NCBI GenBank assembly: GCA_964614535.1
Contig: CAZTOZ010000017.1
Coordinates: 49,594-113,593, forward strand
Direction: 5' to 3'
Length of the DNA: 64,000 bases
Origin: JALSHZ01 sp964614535
Lineage (GTDB): Bacteria > Pseudomonadota > Gammaproteobacteria > UWMA-0217
A model generated the notes under the pieces. It was not told the origin of the DNA. It saw only the letters and a program-made list of their open reading frames with translations, and did no database searches. Shown here piece by piece: positions 42,677 to 50,768 of this stretch. Every line of letters begins with the position of its first letter. Position 1 is the stretch's first letter. The translations under genes and the position numbers were made by a program.

Positions 42677-43149
42677 GAGTTTCGTTCCTTGAACCACAGC
42701 TAAAATCCGTTTTTGTTGTTGGCCACCTCACGATCGGCGTGATCGTGACGCTCCCTTGGCCCGATGGAGAACGCACAACGGCGCCTCCCCTGGTTCGCGC
42801 GAATCATTGCCCCGGCATCCTGCCGGCACGCGATGGGCAAATCGTAAAACAGATCCCCTTTGCGGCAAATAGCGTTAAGCAGGTCCTGATATTCGTAGGC
42901 GCTTGATTCACCGTCGGCAGCCGTTGGCAGCTACTCACAATCCGGCCCAACTTCCCCCGGCAAACACATGATTTTCCACACAAACATTCGACCGCCGATC
43001 CCGATTTCCACGCCGCTCCTCCGGCGGGCGACAATCGTTCGGAATGAGGAATTGCTCACAGTTTGACCACCCCGCCGGGGGCAATGAACGACTTTGCACC
43101 CACCGGGGGAATTGCGGACAATGGGCGCTTTGTCACCGCCGGAACGCCC
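42677..43149. other. Divergent GGDEF-EAL / xthA intergenic region
   Basis: About 470 bases with no gene that I can support. Apart from the palindrome at 42728-42748 it has short A+T-rich patches (for example CAAATCGTAAAACAG, 42838-42852) and no reliable promoter pair. Confidence 0.4.
42728..42748. promoter_or_regulatory. 21-bp palindrome upstream of the GGDEF-EAL gene
   Basis: TCACGATC, five bases, GATCGTGA: a perfect 8-base inverted repeat starting 52 bases upstream of the ATG at 42676. The size suits a dimeric repressor or activator. The regulator is unknown. Confidence 0.4.
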
Positions 43150-43920
43150 ATGCGCATCATCTCCCTCAACACCAACGGCATCCGGGCCGCGGCCCGCAAG
43201 GGGCTGTTCGACTGGCTGCCCGGGCAGAACGCCGACATCGTCTGCCTTCAGGAGACCAAGGCGCAGGCTCATCAGCTCGAAGACGCGCTGTTCCATCCAG
43301 CCGGCTACCACTGCCACTACGTGGACGCGGTGAAAAAAGGCTACAGCGGCGTGGCGCTCTACGCGAAACAGGCACCGGACAACGTCGTCACCCGGATGGG
43401 CTGCGACGAATTCGACGACGAGGGCCGCTATGTCGAGGCGTGGTTCGGCAAACTGGCCGTCGTCTCGCTCTACGCACCGTCAGGCTCCGCCGGCGACCAT
43501 CGCCAGGCCTCGAAGGATCGATTTCTCGACTACTTCTTCGACCATCTGCGGGCACTCCGACGCAAACGGCGCAACTACATCCTCTGCGGCGACTGGAACA
43601 TCGCGCACAAGGAGATCGACCTGAAGAACTGGAAGGCGAACCGGAAAAACTCGGGGTTCCTGCCCCACGAGCGCGCCTGGATGGACCGGATCTTCGACGA
43701 GCTGGGCTATATCGACGCGTTCCGCGAGGTGGATCCACGTCCCGACCAGTACACCTGGTGGTCCAACCGTGGCCGCGCCCGGGAGAACAACGTGGGCTGG
43801 CGCATCGACTACCAGATCGTCTCCCCCCGGCTCAAGGGCAAGGCCCGATCGGCGTCGATCTACAAGGCACAGTGGTTCTCCGACCACGCACCGCTGATCA
43901 TGGACTACGATCTTGACTGA
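43150..43920 (+). CDS. xthA: Exodeoxyribonuclease III
   Basis: Mg-dependent AP endonuclease/3'-5' exonuclease in base-excision repair, 256 residues. MRIISLNTNGIRAAARKGL, DIVCLQETKAQAH (metal Glu), ILCGDWNIAHKEIDL (catalytic Asp-Asn) and KAQWFSDHAPLIMDYD (catalytic His) are all present. The ATG at 43150 is preferred because the family begins at MRII; an in-frame start at 43063 would add 29 unrelated residues. It overlaps the TTG start of ampG by 8 bases. Confidence 0.96.
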   Translation: MRIISLNTNGIRAAARKGLFDWLPGQNADIVCLQETKAQAHQLEDALFHPAGYHCHYVDAVKKGYSGVALYAKQAPDNVVTRMGCDEFDDEGRYVEAWFGKLAVVSLYAPSGSAGDHRQASKDRFLDYFFDHLRALRRKRRNYILCGDWNIAHKEIDLKNWKANRKNSGFLPHERAWMDRIFDELGYIDAFREVDPRPDQYTWWSNRGRARENNVGWRIDYQIVSPRLKGKARSASIYKAQWFSDHAPLIMDYDLD

Positions 43921-45223
43921 CCGGCCACTGCACAGCTGGCGCGAGGCGCTGCTGGTCTATGCCCGCCCGAAGGTGGTGGCGATGGTCTTTCTCGGTTTTG
44001 CCGCCGGCCTGCCGTTTCTGCTGGTGTTCTCCACGCTGTCGGCCTGGCTGCGGGACGAGGGGCTGTCGCGCAGCGTCATCGGCTTTTTCAGTTGGGTGGG
44101 GATCACCTACTCGATCAAGGTGTTCTGGGCGCCGGTCATCGACCGGCTGGCGTTGCCGGGGCTGACGCGCTGGCTGGGCCGCCGGCGCGGCTGGATGCTG
44201 CTGGCGCAGTTCGGCATCGCCGCCGGACTGACGGGGATGGCGCTCGCCAATCCCCACACCGAACTGACCACCATCGCGTTGCTGGCGGTACTGGTGGCAT
44301 TCTCGTCATCCACACAGGACATCGTCATCGACGCTTGGCGCATCGAAGCCGAGGCCGATGAATACCAGGGCGCAATGGCCGCCAGCTACGTCTTCGGCTA
44401 CCGGCTGGCGCTGCTGGTGGCCGGCGCTGGCGCCTTCTACATCGCTGAATTCGAGTCGTGGCGCTCAGCCTATCTGACGATGGCGGCGCTGATGGGCATT
44501 GGCATCGCCACCACGCTGCTGGTGGACGAACCGCGACACGCCCCCACGCCCGGCGGGCCGGCCACCGATCAGCCACTGCCGGCACGGCTGGCGAGATGGG
44601 GCAAAACCGCGGTGGTCGATCCGTTCGTCGATTTCTTCCATCGCAACGGCAGGATGGCGCTGCTGATTCTCGCCGTGATCGGCCTCTACAAGTTGAGCGA
44701 CATCACGATGGGTGTGATGGCCAACCCGTTCTACCTCGATCTCGGCTTCAGCAAGACCGAGATCGCCAACGTCACCAAGATCTACGGCTTCTTCATGACC
44801 ATCGCCGGTGCCGCGCTGGGCGGCATCCTGGTGACGCGCTACGGCATCATGCGCCCGCTGCTGCTGGGCGCGGTGATGGTCGCCGGCACCAACCTGCTGT
44901 TCGCCCTGCTGGCCCGCAGCGAACCCAGCCTGCCACTACTGGCCACCGTCATCAGCGCCGACAACCTCAGCGGCGGCCTCGCCACCTCCGCCTTCATCGC
45001 CTACCTCTCCAGCCTGACGAACCAAGCCTATACCGCAACGCAATATGCGCTGTTCAGCTCACTGATGACGCTGCCGGCCAAGTTCCTCGGCGGCTTCTCC
45101 GGCATCGTCGTCGACGCCCACGGCTATGAGTTCTTCTTCGTCTATGCCGCCGCCATCGGCACCCCGGCCATCCTGCTGGTGGGCTGGCTCATCTGGCTGG
45201 ATCGGGCACGAGCCGTTCGATAG
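43913..45223 (+). CDS. ampG: AmpG-like muropeptide MFS permease
   Basis: A 436-residue MFS transporter with 12 helices, importing anhydro-muropeptides for cell-wall recycling. RPKVVAMVFLGFAAGLPFLL, STLSAWLRDEGLSRSVIGFF, SSTQDIVIDAWRIEAEADEY and the C-terminal NQAYTATQYALFSSLMTLPAK are typical of AmpG. Start is TTG at 43913, within the last codons of xthA; no ATG occurs before the first helix. It is convergent with nudB, and their 3' ends overlap by 35 bases. Confidence 0.92.
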   Translation: MTDRPLHSWREALLVYARPKVVAMVFLGFAAGLPFLLVFSTLSAWLRDEGLSRSVIGFFSWVGITYSIKVFWAPVIDRLALPGLTRWLGRRRGWMLLAQFGIAAGLTGMALANPHTELTTIALLAVLVAFSSSTQDIVIDAWRIEAEADEYQGAMAASYVFGYRLALLVAGAGAFYIAEFESWRSAYLTMAALMGIGIATTLLVDEPRHAPTPGGPATDQPLPARLARWGKTAVVDPFVDFFHRNGRMALLILAVIGLYKLSDITMGVMANPFYLDLGFSKTEIANVTKIYGFFMTIAGAALGGILVTRYGIMRPLLLGAVMVAGTNLLFALLARSEPSLPLLATVISADNLSGGLATSAFIAYLSSLTNQAYTATQYALFSSLMTLPAKFLGGFSGIVVDAHGYEFFFVYAAAIGTPAILLVGWLIWLDRARAVR

Positions 45224-45632
45224 CCTCCCGATTGCTCCAGGATGAAACCCGGCGCAGCGCCTCGGCCCTGGGCAACCAACGGAACGCGCCGTGCTCGGCC
45301 GGGTTCAGGCGCGGCGGCTCGGGCCGGTCCAGTCGTAACGAGAAGACGGTTTCGGTATTGGTCTCGACACCGGGCGCATAGCGGGCGCGCCACGGCGGGA
45401 CGATCGGAAAACGGTAGCGGAGGCCGGTGGCCACGAGTCCGTCGGCGCTGAACCCAGTTTCCTCGGCCAGCTCCCGCGCGGCCGCCTGTTCGGCCGTCTC
45501 GCCCCAATCCAGCGAACCGGTGACGGACTGCCAGAAGTCGTCCGGTTCCCGGCGACGCAGCAGTAAAACCTCCCCGCCAGCGGCATGGACGACGACGAGC
45601 ACCGATTCGGGGCGCTTCCAGCTCACCTCCAA
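45189..45632 (-). CDS. nudB: Dihydroneopterin triphosphate pyrophosphatase (Nudix)
   Basis: Removes pyrophosphate from dihydroneopterin triphosphate in folate synthesis. The 147-residue protein starts KRPESVLVVVHAAGGEVLLL, has DFWQSVTGSLDWGETAEQAA and the Nudix box (GSLDWGETAEQAAARELAEE). The start is uncertain: TTG at 45632 or GTG two codons later, both near a GGAGGTGA. It lies 15 bases downstream of aspS, the usual gammaproteobacterial aspS-nudB pairing. Confidence 0.92.
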   Translation of the reverse strand: MEVSWKRPESVLVVVHAAGGEVLLLRRREPDDFWQSVTGSLDWGETAEQAAARELAEETGFSADGLVATGLRYRFPIVPPWRARYAPGVETNTETVFSLRLDRPEPPRLNPAEHGAFRWLPRAEALRRVSSWSNREAIERLVPDPAR

Positions 45633-45647
45633 CCGGACGGCGCGGGA

Positions 45648-47423
45648 CTATTCGGCAACCGGCTTGCGGAGGCGAATGTTCAGCTCGTTGAGCTGCCGCG
45701 CCGACACCTCGCTCGGCGCGTCGGTGAGCGGGCAGTGGGCAGTCTGCGTCTTGGGGAAGGCCATGACGTCGCGAATCGACTGGGCGCCGGTCATCAACAT
45801 CACGAGCCGGTCGAGCCCGAAGGCGAGCCCGCCATGGGGAGGGCAGCCGTAGCTGAGCGCCCGCACCAGAAAACCGAACTTGCTTTCGGCCTCCTCGTCG
45901 GAGATGCCGAGCAGCTTGAACACCTCGCGCTGCATCTCCGGCCGGTGGATACGGATCGAGCCGCCGCCGACCTCACTGCCGTTGATGACCATGTCGTAGG
46001 CACGGGAGAGCACCTCGCCGGGCCTGTCATGCAGCAATGCGGGATCGTCCACCGCCGGCGCGGTGAAGGGGTGATGCAGCGCCTGCCAGCGATTGTCCCG
46101 ATCGTCCCATTCGAACATCGGAAAGTCGACGACCCACAGCGGTCGCCACCCCTCCTCGACCATCTGCAGATCCTCGGCCACCTTGAGGCGCAGCGCGCCC
46201 AGCGCTTCGTTGACGATCCGCGCCTTGTCCGCGCCGAAGAAGACGATATCGCCATCGGCGGCACCGCAGCGCCGCATGATGTCGAGGGCCACCTCGTCCG
46301 GCATGAACTTGAGAATCGGCGACTGCAGTCCCTCGACCCCTTTGTCGAGCTCGTTGACCTTCACCCAGGCGAGCCCCTTGGCACCGTAACGACCGACGTA
46401 TTCGGTATAGAGGTCGATCTCCTTGCGCGACAGCCTGCCGCCACCGGGCACCCGCAGCGCCGCCACCCGGCCGGCGGGATCATTGGCCGGGCCAGAGAAG
46501 ACCTTGAATTCCACATCAGTCAACAGGTCACCAATATCGGTCAGCTCCAGCGATACCCGCAGGTCGGGCTTGTCGGAACCGAAACGCCGCATCGCCTCGG
46601 CATAGCTCATCCGCGGAAACGGGTCGGGCAGTTCGACATCGACCACCGCCTTGAACATCCCCCGCACCAGCGCTTCGGTCAACGCCATGATCTCCTCCTC
46701 ATCCATGAACGAGGTCTCGATGTCGAGCTGGGTGAACTCCGGTTGGCGGTCGGCCCGCAGATCCTCGTCACGAAAGCAGCGGACGATCTGATAGTAGCGG
46801 TCCATCCCGCTCATCATCAGCAGCTGCTTGAAGATCTGCGGCGACTGCGGCAGCGCAAAGAAACTGCCGGGATGGGTGCGGCTCGGCACCAGATAGTCAC
46901 GCGCCCCCTCCGGCGTGGCCTTGGTCAGCATCGGGGTTTCGATATCGAGAAAGCCGCGATCCTCGAGGAAACGGCGCATGTAGCCCGTGAGCCTGGCGCG
47001 GGTGCGGATGCGCTGCTGCATCACCGGGCGGCGCAGATCGACGTAGCGATAGCGCAGCCGGATCTCCTCGTTGATGTTCTCCTCATCGAGCTGGAACGGC
47101 GGGGTATCGGCGGCGTTGAGCACCGTCAGCGCCTTGCCCAGCACCTCCACCTTGCCGCTGTAGAGATCGGGATTGACCGTGCCTTCCGGCCGTTCACGCA
47201 CGATCCCGCGCACCTGGAGGACGTACTCGTTGCGAATGTGTTCGGCCGTCTCGAAGACATCGGGCGTGTCGGGGTCGAAGACCACCTGCACCAACCCCTC
47301 CCGGTCACGCAGATCGACGAAGATCACGCCGCCATGATCACGCCGCTTGTTGACCCAGCCACACAGCGTGACCTCCTGCCCCATCAGGGATTCATCGATC
47401 AGTCCGCAATATTGAGTACGCAT
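45648..47423 (-). CDS. aspS: Aspartyl-tRNA synthetase
   Basis: Class II synthetase of 591 residues with bacterial architecture: N-terminal OB-fold anticodon domain (about 1-105), class II motif 2 (YYQIVRCFRDEDLRADRQPEF), the GAD insertion (about 285-420) and motif 3 (GLAFGLDRLVMLMTGAQSIR). Length is that of discriminating/non-discriminating bacterial AspRS. It is downstream of an FmdB-type zinc ribbon gene and upstream of nudB, the common gammaproteobacterial order. Confidence 0.98.
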   Translation of the reverse strand: MRTQYCGLIDESLMGQEVTLCGWVNKRRDHGGVIFVDLRDREGLVQVVFDPDTPDVFETAEHIRNEYVLQVRGIVRERPEGTVNPDLYSGKVEVLGKALTVLNAADTPPFQLDEENINEEIRLRYRYVDLRRPVMQQRIRTRARLTGYMRRFLEDRGFLDIETPMLTKATPEGARDYLVPSRTHPGSFFALPQSPQIFKQLLMMSGMDRYYQIVRCFRDEDLRADRQPEFTQLDIETSFMDEEEIMALTEALVRGMFKAVVDVELPDPFPRMSYAEAMRRFGSDKPDLRVSLELTDIGDLLTDVEFKVFSGPANDPAGRVAALRVPGGGRLSRKEIDLYTEYVGRYGAKGLAWVKVNELDKGVEGLQSPILKFMPDEVALDIMRRCGAADGDIVFFGADKARIVNEALGALRLKVAEDLQMVEEGWRPLWVVDFPMFEWDDRDNRWQALHHPFTAPAVDDPALLHDRPGEVLSRAYDMVINGSEVGGGSIRIHRPEMQREVFKLLGISDEEAESKFGFLVRALSYGCPPHGGLAFGLDRLVMLMTGAQSIRDVMAFPKTQTAHCPLTDAPSEVSARQLNELNIRLRKPVAE

Positions 47424-47508
47424 CCGTTTGTTCCATTGACGATTGTCGTGGCCGGGCCGGCCACGGAAAACAGGGCGTGCATGTTACGAGCAGCCCCGTC
47501 CAGACGCA

Positions 47509-47534
47509 ACAAGGCCGGCGACTGCCGGCCTTGT
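47509..47534. repeat. Perfect inverted repeat between fmdB-like gene and aspS
   Basis: ACAAGGCCGGC, loop GACT, GCCGGCCTTGT: an 11-base stem. A second palindrome (GTGGCC...GGCCAC) sits at 47448-47464. No T-run follows, so it may be a transcript-stability or termination element in the fmdB-aspS leader. Confidence 0.45.
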
Positions 47535-47562
47535 CGTCGAGGTGTTCGGATCGGCTGCGGCG

Positions 47563-47838
47563 TCAGCCAGCGCAGCCGCATGCGCCCGAGCCGCAGCCAC
47601 CGCCCGATGACGATGCGCTCTCGGACTTGCCGCTGTCGACCAGATTCTTCTTGTTGCCCGACTTGAAGTCCGTTTCGTACCAACCGCTACCGCTGAGGCG
47701 AAACCCGGCCGCCGACACCAGCTTCTTCAGCGCCGGTTCCCGGCACTCGGGGCACTCGGTCAACGGGTCGTCGGCCATCTTCTGCATGGCCTCCATCTCA
47801 TGACCACAAGCGTCACATCTGTACTCGTAGATCGGCAT
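47563..47838 (-). CDS. FmdB-family zinc-ribbon protein
   Basis: A 91-residue protein with the FmdB/CxxC_CxxC_SSSS signature: YEYRCDACGHEMEAMQKM, ECPECREPALKKLVS, then SGWYETDFKS and a C-terminal cysteine-rich GGGCGSGACGCAG tail. Members are putative regulators of unknown partner. GGGAG lies 9 bases upstream of the ATG. It precedes aspS on the same strand, a common arrangement in Gammaproteobacteria. Confidence 0.9.
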   Translation of the reverse strand: MPIYEYRCDACGHEMEAMQKMADDPLTECPECREPALKKLVSAAGFRLSGSGWYETDFKSGNKKNLVDSGKSESASSSGGGCGSGACGCAG

Positions 47839-47943
47839 GGTTCTCTGCTCCCAAAAGTTCGAAATTCGGAGGATTCTATTGCATGGGGGCCGCAGAGTAC
47901 AAAATCAAGCGCAACGGACGGGCGCCGGAGAAGCGTCGCGGGC

Positions 47944-48468
47944 TCAGCCGGCACCGATCGAGATCGAATGTTGCGGACACACCGCCACACAGGCACCGCA
48001 GCCGGTACACGCCTCGGCCACGATGGTCGGCCGGGACAGCGCATCGGCGCCGATGGCACGCTCGGGGCAGGCAAATCGGCAGGAGACGCAAACCACCGAC
48101 TGCCAAGCAAAGCAACCGTCGGTATCGAGCACCGCGCGGCCCAGCCTGGGCTGCTGCTCGGATTCGACCGCCACCGAGTCGATCGGACAAGCCTCGGCGC
48201 AGGCGCCGCACCAAGTGCAGGCGCCCGCCGAGAAGTCCAGCCAAGGCACGCCGTCGAAGGCGTGTCCATCGGGGTGACGGCGAACGATGTCGGCTTCACA
48301 AGCGGCGACACATGGCCCGTCGCAGTCCCGACACGCTTCGACGCTGCAATGACCGGCGATCCAGGGCGGCTCGACACCGGCAGGCCTGACCTGCCGGTCG
48401 ATCTGTTCCCGACCTTCGCTGGTCAAAACGGCGCCGGTCAGAAACCCGCGACGAGTGACGTCAACCAT
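47944..48468 (-). CDS. napF: Periplasmic nitrate reductase accessory ferredoxin NapF
   Basis: A 174-residue cytoplasmic iron-sulfur protein thought to help load the NapA cofactors. It begins VTRRGFLTGAVL as other NapF do and carries three cysteine clusters of the [4Fe-4S] type (DGPCVAACEADIV, CTWCGACAEACP, CTGCGACVAVCPQHSI) with additional CVSCRFACP. It is the last gene of the minus-strand nap operon, six bases after napB. Confidence 0.92.
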   Translation of the reverse strand: MVDVTRRGFLTGAVLTSEGREQIDRQVRPAGVEPPWIAGHCSVEACRDCDGPCVAACEADIVRRHPDGHAFDGVPWLDFSAGACTWCGACAEACPIDSVAVESEQQPRLGRAVLDTDGCFAWQSVVCVSCRFACPERAIGADALSRPTIVAEACTGCGACVAVCPQHSISIGAG

Positions 48469-48474
48469 GGTGCG

Positions 48475-48969
48475 TTACTTGCCGAACGTGCTCTCCACCA
48501 GTGGCTGCGCATTGGTCTGGGGACGATGGCATTGCGTGCAGACATAACGCGCGGTGCTCACCTTGTCGCCCGTCTTGACCGGCGACAGCCCGGCCTTCGG
48601 TTTGCCGTAAGCGCCCGTCTCGTAATGGCTGGCCGGAATCGGTACCGGCTGACCTTCCGCGCGCGGCTTGCCGATCTTGTCGGGGGTGTTGTGGCAGCTC
48701 ATGCACATGTTGTTCTGCAAGGTGATCGGCGTAAATCCGTCGATCGTATGCGGAATCAACGGCGGTGCCGTCGGATAGGAGCGCTGGGTCAACTTGTTGC
48801 CACCACCCGGCGGGGCGGCCTTGACCTCGAACACCGGGCGCTCCGGCGTGTCGAACACGCTGTGCTTGTCGAGACCGAGGCTGTTTTCATCGATTCCGCC
48901 CTTCGCCATGACCGCGCAGGCCGAAGAAAAAACAGCGATAACACCAATGGTCAACAGACTTCTCTTCAT
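48475..48969 (-). CDS. napB: Periplasmic nitrate reductase dihaem cytochrome NapB
   Basis: Electron-transfer subunit that passes electrons to NapA in the periplasm. Signal peptide LLTIGVIAVFSSACAVMA-K; two haem sites CMSCH and CTQCH with axial histidines nearby (PHTIDGF, ASHYETGAY). The 164-residue length is usual for NapB. The ATG overlaps the napH stop by 4 bases. It depends on the adjacent ccm operon for haem attachment. Confidence 0.96.
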   Translation of the reverse strand: MKRSLLTIGVIAVFSSACAVMAKGGIDENSLGLDKHSVFDTPERPVFEVKAAPPGGGNKLTQRSYPTAPPLIPHTIDGFTPITLQNNMCMSCHNTPDKIGKPRAEGQPVPIPASHYETGAYGKPKAGLSPVKTGDKVSTARYVCTQCHRPQTNAQPLVESTFGK

Positions 48970-49910
48970 ATCATTTTCTCCTCTTTTGGAAGGATTGACT
49001 CCGGCTCCGCAATCAACGACTTCTGGATATGGGACCGTAGATCGAACTTGAGCGTATCTTCAGGGCAAACGGTGATACACCGCCCGCAGTTGGTGCATTC
49101 GCCCGACGCCACCATGTGCGCGGCCGATGCCTTTTTCAGATTGAGCACCTGGGGCTCGGGGCAGACGCGCGCGCATTCACCACAGTGAGTGCAAGTGGGC
49201 GTGTCGAATGCGATGCGCAGCTGCGCCACCCGCCCCACCTGGGCGTAGAAAGCGCCCAGCGGACAGACATGGCCGCACCAGCCATGCTTGAGAATCATCA
49301 GATCGAACAGGAAGATGCCCACGACCGCCATCCAGCCGAGCCCTAGCCCAAAGACGACACCACGATGGGCCATGCTGATCGGGCTCACCCACTCGAACGC
49401 CGCCACCCCCGTCAGCACCGACAGCACCAGCGTCAGTACCAGAATGGTGTAGCGCAGATTGCGGTTGAAGTTGATGGCGTTGGAGATGCCCAGCTTGTTG
49501 CGCAACCAACCAGCAAGATCGGTGACCGGATTGATCGGGCAGACCCAGGAACACCAGACCCGACCACCGATGAAGGCGTAGATCGCCAACACGATGGCGG
49601 CACCGATCAGCACGGTGGTCTCCAGCCACCGGCCGGTGAGCAGGATCTGCAACACCGCGAACGGATCGGCCAACGGGACCAAACCCAGCACCTCCGAACC
49701 GGAGAGATTGCCCGACAGCACCGGCTGGTCGAACAGCTTCCACTCCCAGTGGAACGTGCCATAGAACAGCAGCAGCGTCGCAAACTGCACGATCCGCCGC
49801 AAAATCATGTAGCGCCAGGCCTTCAGCTTGCCGCCCAGCGTCTTCGGCACCTGGTAGTAACGGACCGGCCTGCCGTTGGGCCCAAGCTTGACTTTCTGCT
49901 GTTCAGTCAT
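48966..49910 (-). CDS. napH: Quinol dehydrogenase membrane component NapH
   Basis: A 314-residue protein with four to five membrane helices and two C-terminal [4Fe-4S] clusters (CTHCGECARVCPEP and CTNCGRCITVCPED). The periplasm-side motifs WCSWVCPINPVTD and WCGHVCPLGAFY are NapH hallmarks. With NapG it forms a quinol-oxidising route to NapB. This is important here, because no napC is present in the operon. It overlaps napG by 8 bases. Confidence 0.95.
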   Translation of the reverse strand: MTEQQKVKLGPNGRPVRYYQVPKTLGGKLKAWRYMILRRIVQFATLLLFYGTFHWEWKLFDQPVLSGNLSGSEVLGLVPLADPFAVLQILLTGRWLETTVLIGAAIVLAIYAFIGGRVWCSWVCPINPVTDLAGWLRNKLGISNAINFNRNLRYTILVLTLVLSVLTGVAAFEWVSPISMAHRGVVFGLGLGWMAVVGIFLFDLMILKHGWCGHVCPLGAFYAQVGRVAQLRIAFDTPTCTHCGECARVCPEPQVLNLKKASAAHMVASGECTNCGRCITVCPEDTLKFDLRSHIQKSLIAEPESILPKEEKMI

Positions 49911-50682
49911 AGGAGATGCCCTCGTTCAGGTAGTCCTGACCGGGTGCCGGACCTTCCGGCCGCTTGGTGCCCTTGCCCTTGCGCGGCACCGGCTTGAAGT
50001 CCTGCGTCACCTTGGTGTCGATCTTCCAGCCCAGCCGATAGTGCTCGCCGATCTTGCCCTGTACCAGCGACGGATCGAGGATTCTGATGGCCGACTCCTC
50101 GGTGGGACAGGCCTCTTCGCACATGCCGCAACCGGTGCAGGCATCGCTGTGCACCAACGGGACGAACATCGCATGCTTGCTGAGCTTGCGTGGATTGGTC
50201 TCGATCGTGATCGCCTTGTCCATCAGCGGACAGACGCGATAGCACAACTCGCAGCGCAGCCCGATCCACGACAGGCAGTTCTCGATGTCGATCACCGCCA
50301 ACCCCATGCGGGCGTCGTCGATATTGGTCAGCGCCGGGTCGAGTGCCCCGGTCGGGCAGGCCTTGACGCAGGGAATGTCGGGACACATGTAGCAGGGAAT
50401 GTCCCGTGGCTTGAAAAAGGGGGTGCCGATCGGCGCCTGGTCACCCGGCGCCGCCAGCATCAACGTATCGTAGGGACAATCGACGACACACTGGCCGCAC
50501 TTGATGCACTTGGCAAGAAAATCGGGCTCGTCGAGCGCACCCGGTGGCCGTATGGCAAGCACGGCGGCATTGGCCTGCTGCTTGATCAGGTAAGACCAGA
50601 CCAACCCGCCCGTCGCGGCCATGGCGACGCCCTGGCCAATGCGCGTCAGAAACTGCCGCCGTGCTTTTTCGGATTTGTTCAT
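49903..50682 (-). CDS. napG: Ferredoxin-type protein NapG
   Basis: A 259-residue periplasmic iron-sulfur protein. The N-terminus KARRQFLTRIGQGVAMAA is a Tat signal. Four [4Fe-4S] motifs follow: CIKCGQCVVDCPYDTL, CYMCPDIPCVKACP, CELCYRVCPLMD and CTGCGMCEEACP. It partners NapH in carrying electrons from quinol to NapAB. Third gene in the napDAGHBF order. Confidence 0.95.
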   Translation of the reverse strand: MNKSEKARRQFLTRIGQGVAMAATGGLVWSYLIKQQANAAVLAIRPPGALDEPDFLAKCIKCGQCVVDCPYDTLMLAAPGDQAPIGTPFFKPRDIPCYMCPDIPCVKACPTGALDPALTNIDDARMGLAVIDIENCLSWIGLRCELCYRVCPLMDKAITIETNPRKLSKHAMFVPLVHSDACTGCGMCEEACPTEESAIRILDPSLVQGKIGEHYRLGWKIDTKVTQDFKPVPRKGKGTKRPEGPAPGQDYLNEGISYD

Positions 50683-50768
50683 GCGTATCAGTGCTCAAGA
50701 AACCCCCTCCCCGACCTCCTGCAGAGAGGACCAGGCAGCCGGTTCGGGGGTAAACACCTGTCGACGTC

